From assembly GCA_937924805.1 (NCBI GenBank), contig CALDTZ010000007.1, forward strand, positions 1-53,184: a DNA stretch of 53,184 bases. The letters are read 5' to 3'. Both the position numbers and the translations under genes were made by a program. The notes under the pieces were generated by a model that ran no database searches, was not told where the DNA came from, and worked only from the letters and a program-made list of their open reading frames with translations. The DNA is from an uncultured Saprospiraceae bacterium (lineage in GTDB: Bacteria > Bacteroidota > Bacteroidia > Chitinophagales > Saprospiraceae). How positions within the stretch are numbered: the first letter of the stretch is position 1; every line of letters begins with the position of its first letter. This document shows, one piece after another, positions 33,520-43,065 of the stretch.

Positions 33520-34260
33520 ATGTTGAGTAATAATTTAAAGAAATATATAAAAAGTCTTCATCAATCAAAGTACAGACAAAAGTATAACAAATTCTTAGCT
33601 GAAGGCACGAAATTAGTTTTGGAAATTCTTAAGGATCCAAATGCTAAAATCGAAATGATCATTTGTACTCAGGATTGGGATCATAATCATCTTAATAAAG
33701 AGGATTCATTCACTATAGAAATTGCGGATGAGAAAGATTTAAGATCATTGTCATTATTTAAAAACGGTGGTGATGTGATTTGCATTGTTGAACAAAGAGA
33801 TATTTCTGTGTTTGATACATTGATTAAAAATGAGTGGGCTGTTTTTCTTGATGATGTTCAAGATCCCGGAAATGTAGGAACAATACTTAGAACGTGTGAT
33901 TGGTTTGGTATCAATACGGTTATTTGTTCTAATCAAACAGCACATCCTTACAATCCAAAAGTGGTTCAATCAAGTATGGGTGCGATCCTTCGTCTTGCGA
34001 TCCATAGAGCGGATTTTAAAGACTTCCAAGCATCCATTATTGATATGCCTAAATATGCTGCTGTGATAAATGGTAATAATATCTTTACTTTAGAAAAACC
34101 GAAACCGGGTCTTATTATCATCGGCAATGAGAGCAAAGGCATTCATCAATATATTATTGATCAGAGCTCATACAAAGTAACGATACCTAAAAAAGGACAA
34201 ACAGAGTCTTTAAATGCCGCTATCGCAGCAAGCATTATCATTAGTCATTTTTGTAATTAA
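33520..34260 (+). CDS. TrmH/SpoU-family RNA 2'-O-methyltransferase
   Basis: The SPOUT motifs are DPGNVGTILRTCDWFGI (motif 1), IIIGNESKGIHQY (motif 2) and GQTESLNAAIAASI (motif 3), in a protein of 247 residues. An N-terminal substrate-binding region (KYIKSLHQSKYRQKYNKFLAEG) matches TrmH/RlmB-like enzymes that methylate ribose in rRNA or tRNA. The frame is open to 33478, but ATG 33520 gives the conserved N-terminus, so I chose it. It converges on the TlpA-like gene with only 2 bases between stops. Confidence 0.9.
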   Translation: MLSNNLKKYIKSLHQSKYRQKYNKFLAEGTKLVLEILKDPNAKIEMIICTQDWDHNHLNKEDSFTIEIADEKDLRSLSLFKNGGDVICIVEQRDISVFDTLIKNEWAVFLDDVQDPGNVGTILRTCDWFGINTVICSNQTAHPYNPKVVQSSMGAILRLAIHRADFKDFQASIIDMPKYAAVINGNNIFTLEKPKPGLIIIGNESKGIHQYIIDQSSYKVTIPKKGQTESLNAAIAASIIISHFCN

Positions 34261-34262
34261 AA

Positions 34263-35378
34263 TTAAAGTGCTTTTTTAATTTCTTCTTCTAAGTTGTATC
34301 TAGGGTTTAATGCAGCAATATTTCCATCACGACCGACAAGAAAGGTTGTAGGAATACTTGAGACACCATAAGCTTTTGAACCTTCAGATTCCCATTTTTT
34401 CAAATCACTAACATGCGTATTCCAAGTTAATTGATCTTTTTTTATGGCAGCTTCCCATCGTTGCTTTGAAGAAGCCATTTTTTTATCAATATTCTCTTGA
34501 CTACCTAACCTTGATTTTGTTCGTGTATCTAGTCCATCTAAGGAAACACTAAAAACGGTAAATCCTTGATCTTTGTATTTTTCGTATGTTTCAACAACAT
34601 GAGGATTTGCTTTTCTGCATGGTCCACACCAACTAGCCCAAAAATCTAACAAAACGACTTTCCCTTTTTGGTCCGACAATTTTTGAATTTTACCATCTAA
34701 TCCAGGCAACGCGATTTCAGGTGCTGGATCACCGACATTTACAGCATATTTTTTATTTGTAGCGGTTTTTGATTTTGCTTCAAGTGAAGCAATCTGCTTA
34801 CCATATTCAGTCGTAATATCAGCATCCGGCATTTCTGCTAATAAACGTTCTTGTACTTTTTTGTGTACAGGCAATGCATTAGGCTGAAATGTATATAGTT
34901 TTGATGCAAGGGCTGCAGCTAAAGGCGCAGTAGGGCTTTCATCGACTAATTTTTGTGCTTTTGCATTATCTAGTTGACGTTTCAATAATTTTGAAACAGC
35001 ATCTTGATAATACGAAGATCCAGCGGATCCTGTGAGGGTATATTCCATGTTTTGGATCGTATTCAAATCCCCAGTAATATTAATACTTGCATCTTCTTTT
35101 GCTAACACGAGATCTACCGACTTACTTCCTAGTCTAAGTCTGTATTGTCCTTCAGGGATTGCTTCCTCCGTTGTGATTTTGAAATCTCCTGACGCATCAG
35201 CTGTTGCTTGTGCAACTCTTTCAAATGAATTTGAAAAAGTCATTTTGTCTAAGTAGACATTCAAGTTTGAAGCATTTGCTATTTCTCCTGAAATAGTCAG
35301 CCCGTTTGAATTTGTATTACACTGAATTAAGAATAAACTTAAAAAAGCAAAAAGTGTTAAAGAGAAAAAATATTTCAT
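34263..35378 (-). CDS. TlpA-like thiol-disulfide oxidoreductase lipoprotein (DUF4369 type)
   Basis: A signal with lipobox SLFLIQC leads into a DUF4369-type N-terminal region (ISGEIANASNLNVYLDKM...), a helical linker, and a C-terminal thioredoxin domain with WASWCGPC (Cys pair at 251 and 254) and the cis-proline segment VSSIPTTFLV. This architecture is common in Bacteroidota, where such proteins reduce periplasmic disulfides or serve cytochrome c maturation. There is a long insertion between the WCGPC helix and the cis-Pro strand. It lies 12 bases after purL on the same strand, so it may be co-transcribed, though no functional link is evident. Confidence 0.9.
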   Translation of the reverse strand: MKYFFSLTLFAFLSLFLIQCNTNSNGLTISGEIANASNLNVYLDKMTFSNSFERVAQATADASGDFKITTEEAIPEGQYRLRLGSKSVDLVLAKEDASINITGDLNTIQNMEYTLTGSAGSSYYQDAVSKLLKRQLDNAKAQKLVDESPTAPLAAALASKLYTFQPNALPVHKKVQERLLAEMPDADITTEYGKQIASLEAKSKTATNKKYAVNVGDPAPEIALPGLDGKIQKLSDQKGKVVLLDFWASWCGPCRKANPHVVETYEKYKDQGFTVFSVSLDGLDTRTKSRLGSQENIDKKMASSKQRWEAAIKKDQLTWNTHVSDLKKWESEGSKAYGVSSIPTTFLVGRDGNIAALNPRYNLEEEIKKAL

Positions 35379-35390
35379 AATTCGATTTAT

Positions 35391-37631
35391 CTAGTTATTA
35401 AGTATACTTGGCAATTGATTTTTAAAGATATTAATAAAATCATTGATATCTGAATATTGGTCTTCATCTACTTGGATCGAACCATCTGTTACCTTACCAA
35501 TTATAGCAGTGGTAACATTATGTTTTTCACAAATAGTATTAATTTTCGAAACTTGGTCTTCCGAACAACTGATTACAATCCTGCTTTGTGACTCACCAAA
35601 TAGAAAGGCGTCTTTTCGGATGCTTGGGTCGGTTGTTAGTTCAAAGCCTAATCGGTTGACCATCGATGATTCTATCAAATTCATAAACAAACCACCATCA
35701 CTAATATCATGTGCACTTTGTACTGTTTTAGCATAAATACAATCTAATATTGCATTTTGTAAATGCTGTTCATCTTGCAAGTTAAATGATGGAACGGGTG
35801 ATTCGGTTACCTCATGAATAAAACGTAAATATTCACTTTGGTTGATTTCATTCTGAGTAACACCGAGTTGGATAATAACATCACCAGGTTTTTTAAATCC
35901 TAAACCTGTCTGATTATCTAAATCTTCTAGGAGGCCGATCATTCCAATTGTTGGAGTAGGGTATACTGGTATTACGGTATCGTTTATTTGAGTTTGATTA
36001 TAAAACGAAACATTCCCACCTGTAACAGGTGTATCAAAAGCCTTACAAGCTTCGCCCATTCCTTTAATTACATTTACAAACTGCCAATATACTTCTGGGT
36101 TGTATGGATTTCCAAAGTTTAAACAATTGGTAACAGCTAATGGTTTTCCTCCCGTACACGCAATATTTCTTGCTGCTTCGGAAACGGCAATCATAGCGCC
36201 AATATATGGGTCTGCATATACAAATGAAGAATTGCAATCAACGGCAGCAACAATTGCTTTTTCTGTACCTTTTATCCTTATGGAATGTCCATCCGAAGGC
36301 ATATTGCTATGCATACTGTTTGTACGAACCATCGAATCATACTGTTCGCTTATCCAAGCTTTAGAGGCTAAGTTATTCGAAGTCATCAGTTTTTTAGCTG
36401 TTGCTAAATAATCCGTTGGTTCCGCAATTTGGGTCATATCAAAAGCATTTAATTTTTTGTAGTATGCTGCTTCTTTATATTCTCTGTCATAGACAGGAGC
36501 TCCTCCTCCAAGTACTAATTCATTGGACGGTACATCCACCACCGTTTCTCCACGAAAAGTCATGACAAGTCGTTTCGTATCTGTTACTTCGCCAATAATT
36601 TCACATTCCAGATCCCATTTGTCAAATACCGCTTCTAGAGCGGCCTCTTTTCCTTTGTGGCAGACAATCAGCATTCGTTCTTGACTTTCAGACAAGAGTA
36701 TTTCAAAAGGCTCCATATCAGCTTGTCTAGTTGGTACTTTGTCAAGATTGATATTCATTCCAGTTCCTGATTTAGCGCTCATTTCAGAACTCGAGCAGCA
36801 AATACCAGCTGCACCCATATCTTGCATGCCTACAATTGCACCAGTTTGTATTGCTTCTAAGCTAGCTTCAAGTAGCAATTTCTCTTGAAATGGATCACCT
36901 ACTTGAACAGCCGGTAAATCATCTGCAGAATCTTCCGTTAAATCTGCGGAAGCAAAAGTAGCACCGTGGATACCATCTTTACCTGTTGCTGATCCAACAA
37001 TGTATACTGGATTACCAACTCCATCTGCGGTAGCTGACACTGTTTCACCAACTTTTACAGTACCAATTGACATGGCGTTCACTAAAATATTTTGATTGTA
37101 ACAATTGTTAAAGTAGGTTTCACCTCCAATGGTAGGTACACCCAGACAATTTCCATAATCTCCAATTCCTTTTACGACTCCTTTCACTAAATGTTGCGTA
37201 TGAGGTCTTGCAAGATCACCAAAACGCAACGAATTTAAAGCAGCAATGGGACGAGCCCCCATTGTGAAAATATCTCTATGTATCCCTCCTACACCCGTTG
37301 CAGCCCCTTGATAAGGTTCAATTGCTGAGGGATGATTATGAGATTCAATTTTGAAAGCACAAGCCAAACCCTGTCCAATATCAACTAAGCCAGCGTTTTC
37401 TTCGCCAGCTTCCACAAGAAGGTTGCTACCTGATCTCGGCAATGTTTTTAAATATTTAATTGAATTTTTGTACGAACAATGTTCAGACCACATAACTGAA
37501 AAAACACTCAATTCAGTAAAATTAGGTGTTCGTCCTAATATGGTGACAATGGATTTAAATTCGTCTTCTGTAAGGCCTAATTTTTTGGCTATGACGACAT
37601 CCGTTTCTTTGTTGGAGACTAAATCTTTCAT
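35391..37631 (-). CDS. purL: Phosphoribosylformylglycinamidine synthase subunit PurL
   Basis: This is the 746-residue small-type PurL, which makes FGAM from FGAR, ATP and ammonia in purine synthesis. Motifs are [69 protein letters not shown] and the duplicated second half with GMIGLLEDL and HDISDGG. It works in a complex with PurQ and PurS, not seen here. It stands next to a TlpA gene and a COX III gene rather than other pur genes. Note that a biosynthetic purine gene shares the window with the degradative island but 14 kb away. Confidence 0.97.
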   Translation of the reverse strand: MKDLVSNKETDVVIAKKLGLTEDEFKSIVTILGRTPNFTELSVFSVMWSEHCSYKNSIKYLKTLPRSGSNLLVEAGEENAGLVDIGQGLACAFKIESHNHPSAIEPYQGAATGVGGIHRDIFTMGARPIAALNSLRFGDLARPHTQHLVKGVVKGIGDYGNCLGVPTIGGETYFNNCYNQNILVNAMSIGTVKVGETVSATADGVGNPVYIVGSATGKDGIHGATFASADLTEDSADDLPAVQVGDPFQEKLLLEASLEAIQTGAIVGMQDMGAAGICCSSSEMSAKSGTGMNINLDKVPTRQADMEPFEILLSESQERMLIVCHKGKEAALEAVFDKWDLECEIIGEVTDTKRLVMTFRGETVVDVPSNELVLGGGAPVYDREYKEAAYYKKLNAFDMTQIAEPTDYLATAKKLMTSNNLASKAWISEQYDSMVRTNSMHSNMPSDGHSIRIKGTEKAIVAAVDCNSSFVYADPYIGAMIAVSEAARNIACTGGKPLAVTNCLNFGNPYNPEVYWQFVNVIKGMGEACKAFDTPVTGGNVSFYNQTQINDTVIPVYPTPTIGMIGLLEDLDNQTGLGFKKPGDVIIQLGVTQNEINQSEYLRFIHEVTESPVPSFNLQDEQHLQNAILDCIYAKTVQSAHDISDGGLFMNLIESSMVNRLGFELTTDPSIRKDAFLFGESQSRIVISCSEDQVSKINTICEKHNVTTAIIGKVTDGSIQVDEDQYSDINDFINIFKNQLPSILNN

Positions 37632-37661
37632 GAGGTTTTTATTGGCTTATATTATCAATCA

Positions 37662-37669
37662 CAAAGATA
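37662..37669 (-). promoter_or_regulatory. Possible -7 element for purL
   Basis: On the minus strand TATCTTTG fits TAnnTTTG exactly and lies 31 bases before the purL ATG. No exact TTG is found at -33 spacing (GTG is about 23 bases further up). No PurR-like palindrome or purine riboswitch aptamer is seen in the 72-base gap. Confidence 0.38.
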
Positions 37670-37703
37670 TGTTTTTGGATGTTAATGATCTACACCTGAA
37701 AAA

Positions 37704-38300
37704 TTATTTAATTAAAAAATTTAATAAAAAGAAAAGAACTAAGTAAATCCAGAGGATATCTAAAAAATGCCAATAAATAGTAAGAATTCTAAGTCTTCTT
37801 TCTTTTGTGTCGTCCGAAAAATAAACAAGAACACTCACAGGCTCACGCATTTTCGTTATCGCTGTATATAGAAATAAACCCAAAAAAGGGATCCCGCCAA
37901 CTAAGTGAAGTAGGTGAATAAAACTAATCACATACATATAGGCAGCCATATTACTGTAAGTAAGTGTTATACCACTTGCCATCAATTGTTTCCAAGCCAA
38001 TAGTTGCAAGCCTAAAAATAGAATAGAAAATAGCAACGTTAATACAAGTGCTCCTTTATAGTTTTTCGTTTGATCAGACAAATAATATGATTTTGCTTTC
38101 ATTAAAGTAAATGAAGAAGCAATTAAGATTAAAGTGTTGAAATAAAATAAGGGAGGTAAATCTAAAGGCGGCAAATTAGCTTGAATCCGATTATACATAA
38201 ATGCGGCAGAAAATCCTAGAAACAGACTAGACATACTACCCAATAACAAATAAATGACCAAGATCTGCGGATGTATTAAATAGGGCTTGTTTGTCTCCAT
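37704..38300 (-). CDS. Heme-copper oxidase subunit III
   Basis: The protein has 198 residues, with five apparent membrane helices, matching the five-helix short form of cytochrome c oxidase subunit III. The pattern includes MSSLFLGFSAAFMY, helix 2 LFYFNTLILIASSFTLMKA, FIHLLHLVGG (the conserved His/Gly stretch of subunit III) and a terminal IYWHFLDILWIYLVLFF, the hallmark H-F-x-D-x-x-W block. It is an inner-membrane protein. Subunits I and II are not in the window, so this may be an accessory or orphan copy. Confidence 0.88.
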   Translation of the reverse strand: METNKPYLIHPQILVIYLLLGSMSSLFLGFSAAFMYNRIQANLPPLDLPPLFYFNTLILIASSFTLMKAKSYYLSDQTKNYKGALVLTLLFSILFLGLQLLAWKQLMASGITLTYSNMAAYMYVISFIHLLHLVGGIPFLGLFLYTAITKMREPVSVLVYFSDDTKERRLRILTIYWHFLDILWIYLVLFFLLNFLIK

Positions 38301-38341
38301 AAAAAAGGAACAGAAGAAATAGCAATTTGTTTACATGTTAA

Positions 38342-38383
38342 AATAGTTAGAAGTCTTTTTTAGGGAAAAGGGGTCTAACTATT
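38342..38383 (-). terminator. Terminator-like hairpin after the C25 peptidase gene
   Basis: AATAGTTAGA (38342-38351) pairs perfectly with TCTAACTATT (38374-38383). Inside, CTTTT and AAAAG can form a second short stem. The structure starts 2 bases after the minus-strand stop and is followed on that strand by TTTTAA, a short T-tract. Confidence 0.6.
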
Positions 38384-38385
38384 AT

Positions 38386-41300
38386 TTAATGAACGACCAA
38401 TTGAAAAACAGATGATTGTTGATCCGATGTTATATTAATTAAATAAATGCCGGGGTCAAATGAATTTGTGTCAATTTTGAATTGTTGATCACCACTCATC
38501 ATTTGCTGATTTGTAACTGGAAGTACGAGTTGTCCCATTCCATTAAACACATCTATTTTTAGCGGTTGAGGGTATAATAAATTAATCTTTATTTCAGTAA
38601 AATCCATTGCAGGGTTTGGAGCCATATTTATCGAATGAATAGGTAGAATTTCGGCTATCGATGATGATGTAATTAATGCATATTCGGGCAGGATAACATC
38701 ATCAATCCAAACGGCATCAGATCCAGCGGAAATGATATCATCTTTATCATAAATCCAAGAAAGAGTATGTTGTCCAATTTCAATTGGGAAACTAACTTTT
38801 TTCCAATTTGCAGCACCTGACCACTCGTTCTGTTTGATTCCATCTACATAGAATTGTAAAAAATCCCAATCAGCTTCACAATCTAATCGAATAGCAAACT
38901 CTATCATACCATCTTTTAGAATGTCTAAGTTCATTTCTAAGGTGGTCTCTTCTTTATCGTTAATATCTCCGGATTGGAAACAATAGCCACCATTAAATGG
39001 ATTGGTGTCAGTTTGAAACCATGGAGCAATCGTATCATTTGTCCATAAGTTTGAATTTATAGCCTCATTTTCAAAATTTTCAATTAGAAGATTCGCACGT
39101 AAAAGTTCAGTTTTACTAGCTGAATATAAGCCACCATTTAGCATATATTGTAATTCGAATTTTGTGTCATTTGGAATATCTTGACTAATGTCTATTGTGT
39201 ATTTAGTTAATACGATCGCCTGGGATTGATCTAAAAGCGAAATATGCTCAATGTCATCACTAATCGTAATATTTGGATGGGTACACATTAATTGACCAGT
39301 GAGCGATGTTTGAGATGAACCACCTGAATTGAAATTTTCAATGTATACTTCAATGGATTCTCCGGCATCAATAAGTCCATTGCCGTTTCCAGTGATCGCA
39401 TCATTAACTTCGAATGCGCCAATATTTAGGGTAGGGCTATACATTTTTAGGTTAAGAAAACCATTCCATATATTTGTATCTGATGTAATTTCTACATTGA
39501 ATTTTACTAAGTGACCATTGGGAATAAACTCCTTAACTTCAAATTCATAGGCTCCCAATTGCAAAGATTCCTGGTTTACTGCTATATCACCCCATGCTTG
39601 GACATCTTTTGTAATCGTAATATTGGGATCATCTGTTGTGATGATTGCCGTAACATTTGGAGCCATTTCTAACCCTACATTTGTAAAGTTTATATCTAGT
39701 TTTATGTTTTCATTAAAGTCAACTTGTCCATTTTGATTTCCATTACCATCATCGATTGAATAGTCATTCAAAAGAACATATGGACCGGATGCTGGAATAA
39801 CATCGATTGGCCCTTGATAAGGGATGGTGTTAAGCGCTGTTCCAGTTACGATAAGTTCTTCTGGATATAACAAGCCATTACCTTGAATTTCAATGGTTGT
39901 CTGACCATTGTCAATATAACCTGTTCCTATATTTTCACCTCTGTAAAATAAGCTAATAAGTGCGTTTTCAGTGTTTGAGAATATCTGAATAGATGGTGTT
40001 CCTATGAAAACGGAAGAGGCATGAGATACAATCAATTGACTTGGCATTGCGGTACGTAAAGTAACAGAAGGATCTCCAAAAATATTCCAAGTATCCATCA
40101 TTTCTTCTCCTGCTCCGCCATATTGATCGATCATTGAAGAGCCACCGTGTACAGCAATAGACCCTAGAGAGTGATTTATACTATGTGCTCCAGATCTTGT
40201 AATTAATTTATTCATTTCGTCTTGACCTTCCATTGGAGGAGACCAACTTTGAAGTACACTCGAAAAGCATCCGCCAATTCCCCCTGCAGGTCGTCCGGTT
40301 AACTCATCCATTCCTTTCAGCCAGTATTCACCAAAACAGTCACCATTGCCACTTGATTCATCAAAATCTCCAACACAGCATGCCACCGCTATACAAAATG
40401 GATAGGCTCCTTCATTGGTTAAGTCCGAAAGTATTGCATTGGTCATATTACCTGTTACAAGAATTCCATGATCTCCATGACCAACGTAATTATATAGAGA
40501 TGCACCTTGTGATTCGAGTACATCTACAATCGATTGTGCAGACGGATGTCCATTTTTATCAATGGTCTTTTGATTATTGGGTGTCGGAGATATTGCTGAT
40601 TGATTTCCTCCATAAAATTCGTAAACATCATTGTACGTGAAGTTAATTAGATCAGATTTTATATTATTCATATGCTCAAAATCATATTCACCATCATCTC
40701 CTGGTCCTTCATCAGATCCTACTCCTATAGCCGTAGAAAACCAATCTTCCCCAGTTGTGAATGGATTTTGTTCGTATTCTAATGTTTTAGACACTACATT
40801 TTTTAATTCATCTTCGTTATGAATTAGGAATCTTCCGACAAACAATTCAGGGTAATGATCATCGCCACTGATATATCCATAACAATGATCACAATATCCA
40901 TCCCCACCGCCATTACTTACAAGACGAGAGGTGACCTGTGTTTCGTCACCTACTAATAAAACATAAGAAATGGAGTTTTCAACGAATCGGTCATTAATTA
41001 CTTGTTGAATCGTATTCACATCATTGCCGATATCTTCCGTATTTAATACCTCGATAGAAATTCCTTTTTGATTTTTCCAAGTTATAAAATCAGCTAAAGG
41101 TTCGTTGTATTTTTCATTTGTAATGATTAACATACTTCCTGACTCTTCTATATATTCATATCGTGAAGGATTGGAGTTGAAGTTGATAAAACGCTCTTGA
41201 TATAAATGATGAAAAGAAGGAAGAATTCCACTCGAATTTTTTCTATAATCCACCTGATCAATATCAATCGCTACTTTTTGAATTTCGATTATTATTTCAG

Positions 41301-41832
41301 AATAAACCCTCAGCGTTTTTGTACTTGGATTATATTGAAATGGGGAAACCGAAAATGCTTGTCCTTTGTAATCTCTAAAGATGTAAGGATCCTTCATGTG
41401 AATCAAAGATGCTGGGTAAAAATCCTCTTGTTGATATGTATTTTGATCAAACGCATAATCAATATTTATTGGATTTATATTTCGATAGAGATTTCCTTTT
41501 GATGGAGCAATAGGAGTTTCATCTAGATCTTCAAATACGGAAGAAATTACTTTTGCTTTACCTATTCTATGCTCATCAATCACAATAGAACGAATGACTA
41601 AAGGTAGATCTGGGTGTCCTTTAATCAAAGCTTCCGTTCCATCTTTGATGATCGGAAGGTACATTAACCCGTCTTTCGTTGCTACTGGTTTTAGTTTGTA
41701 ATTGTTAAGTTTGATTTTACATTGAATTGAAGTTTCATTTTCAGCGATAACTTCCACCTGATAATCAGGATTACTGGCACTTAATTGACAAATACAAACA
41801 AAGAGAGAAAAGATAGAAAGTAGGAATTTCAT
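38386..41832 (-). CDS. Gingipain-like C25 cysteine peptidase with T9SS tail
   Basis: The 1148-residue protein has a signal peptide (1-20), a C25-type propeptide, then the peptidase domain starting near 230 (SMLIITNEKYNEPLADFITWKNQKGI). The catalytic histidine is in YNYVGHGDHG (about 450) and the cysteine in IAVACCVGDF (about 484), in the order of gingipains. An Ig-like domain follows, then CARDB-like repeats (about 690-930), a jelly-roll/MAM-like segment (about 930-1040) and a T9SS sorting domain to QLVVH. It should be an exported, surface-bound or released protease. Cleavage specificity (Arg or Lys) is not certain. It lies 2 bases after the small T9SS gene, which it follows in one operon. 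Confidence 0.92.
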   Translation of the reverse strand: MKFLLSIFSLFVCICQLSASNPDYQVEVIAENETSIQCKIKLNNYKLKPVATKDGLMYLPIIKDGTEALIKGHPDLPLVIRSIVIDEHRIGKAKVISSVFEDLDETPIAPSKGNLYRNINPINIDYAFDQNTYQQEDFYPASLIHMKDPYIFRDYKGQAFSVSPFQYNPSTKTLRVYSEIIIEIQKVAIDIDQVDYRKNSSGILPSFHHLYQERFINFNSNPSRYEYIEESGSMLIITNEKYNEPLADFITWKNQKGISIEVLNTEDIGNDVNTIQQVINDRFVENSISYVLLVGDETQVTSRLVSNGGGDGYCDHCYGYISGDDHYPELFVGRFLIHNEDELKNVVSKTLEYEQNPFTTGEDWFSTAIGVGSDEGPGDDGEYDFEHMNNIKSDLINFTYNDVYEFYGGNQSAISPTPNNQKTIDKNGHPSAQSIVDVLESQGASLYNYVGHGDHGILVTGNMTNAILSDLTNEGAYPFCIAVACCVGDFDESSGNGDCFGEYWLKGMDELTGRPAGGIGGCFSSVLQSWSPPMEGQDEMNKLITRSGAHSINHSLGSIAVHGGSSMIDQYGGAGEEMMDTWNIFGDPSVTLRTAMPSQLIVSHASSVFIGTPSIQIFSNTENALISLFYRGENIGTGYIDNGQTTIEIQGNGLLYPEELIVTGTALNTIPYQGPIDVIPASGPYVLLNDYSIDDGNGNQNGQVDFNENIKLDINFTNVGLEMAPNVTAIITTDDPNITITKDVQAWGDIAVNQESLQLGAYEFEVKEFIPNGHLVKFNVEITSDTNIWNGFLNLKMYSPTLNIGAFEVNDAITGNGNGLIDAGESIEVYIENFNSGGSSQTSLTGQLMCTHPNITISDDIEHISLLDQSQAIVLTKYTIDISQDIPNDTKFELQYMLNGGLYSASKTELLRANLLIENFENEAINSNLWTNDTIAPWFQTDTNPFNGGYCFQSGDINDKEETTLEMNLDILKDGMIEFAIRLDCEADWDFLQFYVDGIKQNEWSGAANWKKVSFPIEIGQHTLSWIYDKDDIISAGSDAVWIDDVILPEYALITSSSIAEILPIHSINMAPNPAMDFTEIKINLLYPQPLKIDVFNGMGQLVLPVTNQQMMSGDQQFKIDTNSFDPGIYLINITSDQQSSVFQLVVH

Positions 41833-41834
41833 AT

Positions 41835-42512
41835 TTATCGTTTTACAATGAATTTTGTAGAATGGGTTGTGGTGGGATGGTTTGTTTTGAGAATGTAAAG
41901 TCCTTCATTTAAATTAGAGATATCGATCGCCGTATTTTTCGTTTCAAACAATAGATGGCCGGTAATAGCATAAATTTGAAAGTATGTACCTAATTCTATT
42001 TCTGTGTTTATGTGTAATATGTCTCTTGCAGGGTTCGGAAATATTTTTGGTTGCGATGATGGAAACCTCGGAGCAATATGACTTATTAATATTGGATTGA
42101 ATGTAAAGGTGAGGATTTCAAAATCACTAGGTGTATCGGATTCAAAGATTCGCATTTTCATCGTAGCACTTTTAGCACTGCCATGAGGATGAACGGTCCA
42201 TTTAATAAAAGCTCTTTCATCATTTGAAATTGGTATAAAAGCATTGCTATTTGGAAAAGAATCGTAACAAATACCATTGTCACAGAGGACGACTTCCCAT
42301 TCTTCAGGAACGTCGTATTCTACAATTCGCCAAGATAGTGCTAACTCACTATTTGTTTCATTTATAATATTAACCTGATGAACAGTAAAATTTGCAGTAT
42401 CAACATTCATTTCATATTCGCTACTTGGCGAAAAGGTAAAGATTTGTGCGAATGTGAAAGTTGGAACAAGAAAGACAAAAAGAAGGATTGGATAGACGTA
42501 TAAATTCTTCAT
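41835..42512 (-). CDS. Small T9SS-sorted protein of unknown function
   Basis: The start at 42512 (225 residues) gives a clean signal peptide ending FTFAQ; a longer frame reaches TTG-type starts at 42554. The region about 25-145 is a single beta-sandwich with a CDNGICYDSF cysteine pair that could form a disulfide. The last 75 residues are a T9SS sorting domain (KIFPNPARDILHI to KFIVKR). The domain resembles Ig-like partners of secreted enzymes, but I recognise no named family. It lies upstream of the C25 peptidase with a 2-base gap, so it may be a chaperone, inhibitor or surface partner of it. Confidence 0.8.
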   Translation of the reverse strand: MKNLYVYPILLFVFLVPTFTFAQIFTFSPSSEYEMNVDTANFTVHQVNIINETNSELALSWRIVEYDVPEEWEVVLCDNGICYDSFPNSNAFIPISNDERAFIKWTVHPHGSAKSATMKMRIFESDTPSDFEILTFTFNPILISHIAPRFPSSQPKIFPNPARDILHINTEIELGTYFQIYAITGHLLFETKNTAIDISNLNEGLYILKTNHPTTTHSTKFIVKR

Positions 42513-42609
42513 AGGACTTGTTTCGCTACAAATTACAAAAATCGAGATCGACAAAATGTCTTGAAAAATATAAATTTCATTTTTTTATAAATGAACCTAT
42601 TTGATAAAA

Positions 42610-43065
42610 ATGTATTTTAATAGTATGGAATACACTTCTATTTTACAACGAGATATTACACCTTTTAAACAATTAGCAATCTTTTTGTTTTTCATGGTTA
42701 TAGTCGAAATGATTTTTGCCTTCCCCTACAGGAATAATTTAACCGAACCTTCGCTTTTTGCTTGGGAAGTATCTTTTACTGTATTATTGTTGTTTGCAGT
42801 GTCTAACAGTATACTTAGTTTGGCATCTAAAGATCACAATCGTTACTGGCTTACAAGTTTAATTTCTTATGTTGTATTGGCTTTTTTTGGAGGCTTGTTA
42901 GCTGACTTTATCTCAGGTGTAAGTATGGATGAAGCAGGCCATTTTAGATGGTTATATTTGGTGTTTACCTTTGGCTATTTAGTTTTATTAACAATCGTTA
43001 GTTCTATGCGTAAAATCATTGAAATTGCGCAAAGGCAAGACGACAGACTTCGTGGAGAGTCATAA
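42610..43065 (+). CDS. Four-helix membrane protein of unknown function
   Basis: From the ATG at 42610 (151 residues; another ATG at 42625, and a TTG at 42601) the protein has four predicted membrane helices: LAIFLFFMVIVEMIFAF, SFTVLLLFAVSNSILSL, LISYVVLAFFGGLLADF and FRWLYLVFTFGYLVLLTIVSS. A basic, polar C-terminus follows (KIIEIAQRQDDRLRGES). No catalytic residues or domain are recognised. Its stop codon abuts the stop of the convergent DUF4465 gene with no spacer. It is a single gene, divergent from the small T9SS protein. Confidence 0.75.
   Translation: MYFNSMEYTSILQRDITPFKQLAIFLFFMVIVEMIFAFPYRNNLTEPSLFAWEVSFTVLLLFAVSNSILSLASKDHNRYWLTSLISYVVLAFFGGLLADFISGVSMDEAGHFRWLYLVFTFGYLVLLTIVSSMRKIIEIAQRQDDRLRGES

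Noticed and set aside
40233..40640. 135-codon open frame antisense to the C25 peptidase
   Set aside because: Its composition (His- and Leu-rich) follows from the reverse complement of the peptidase codons, and it covers the catalytic region of that gene.
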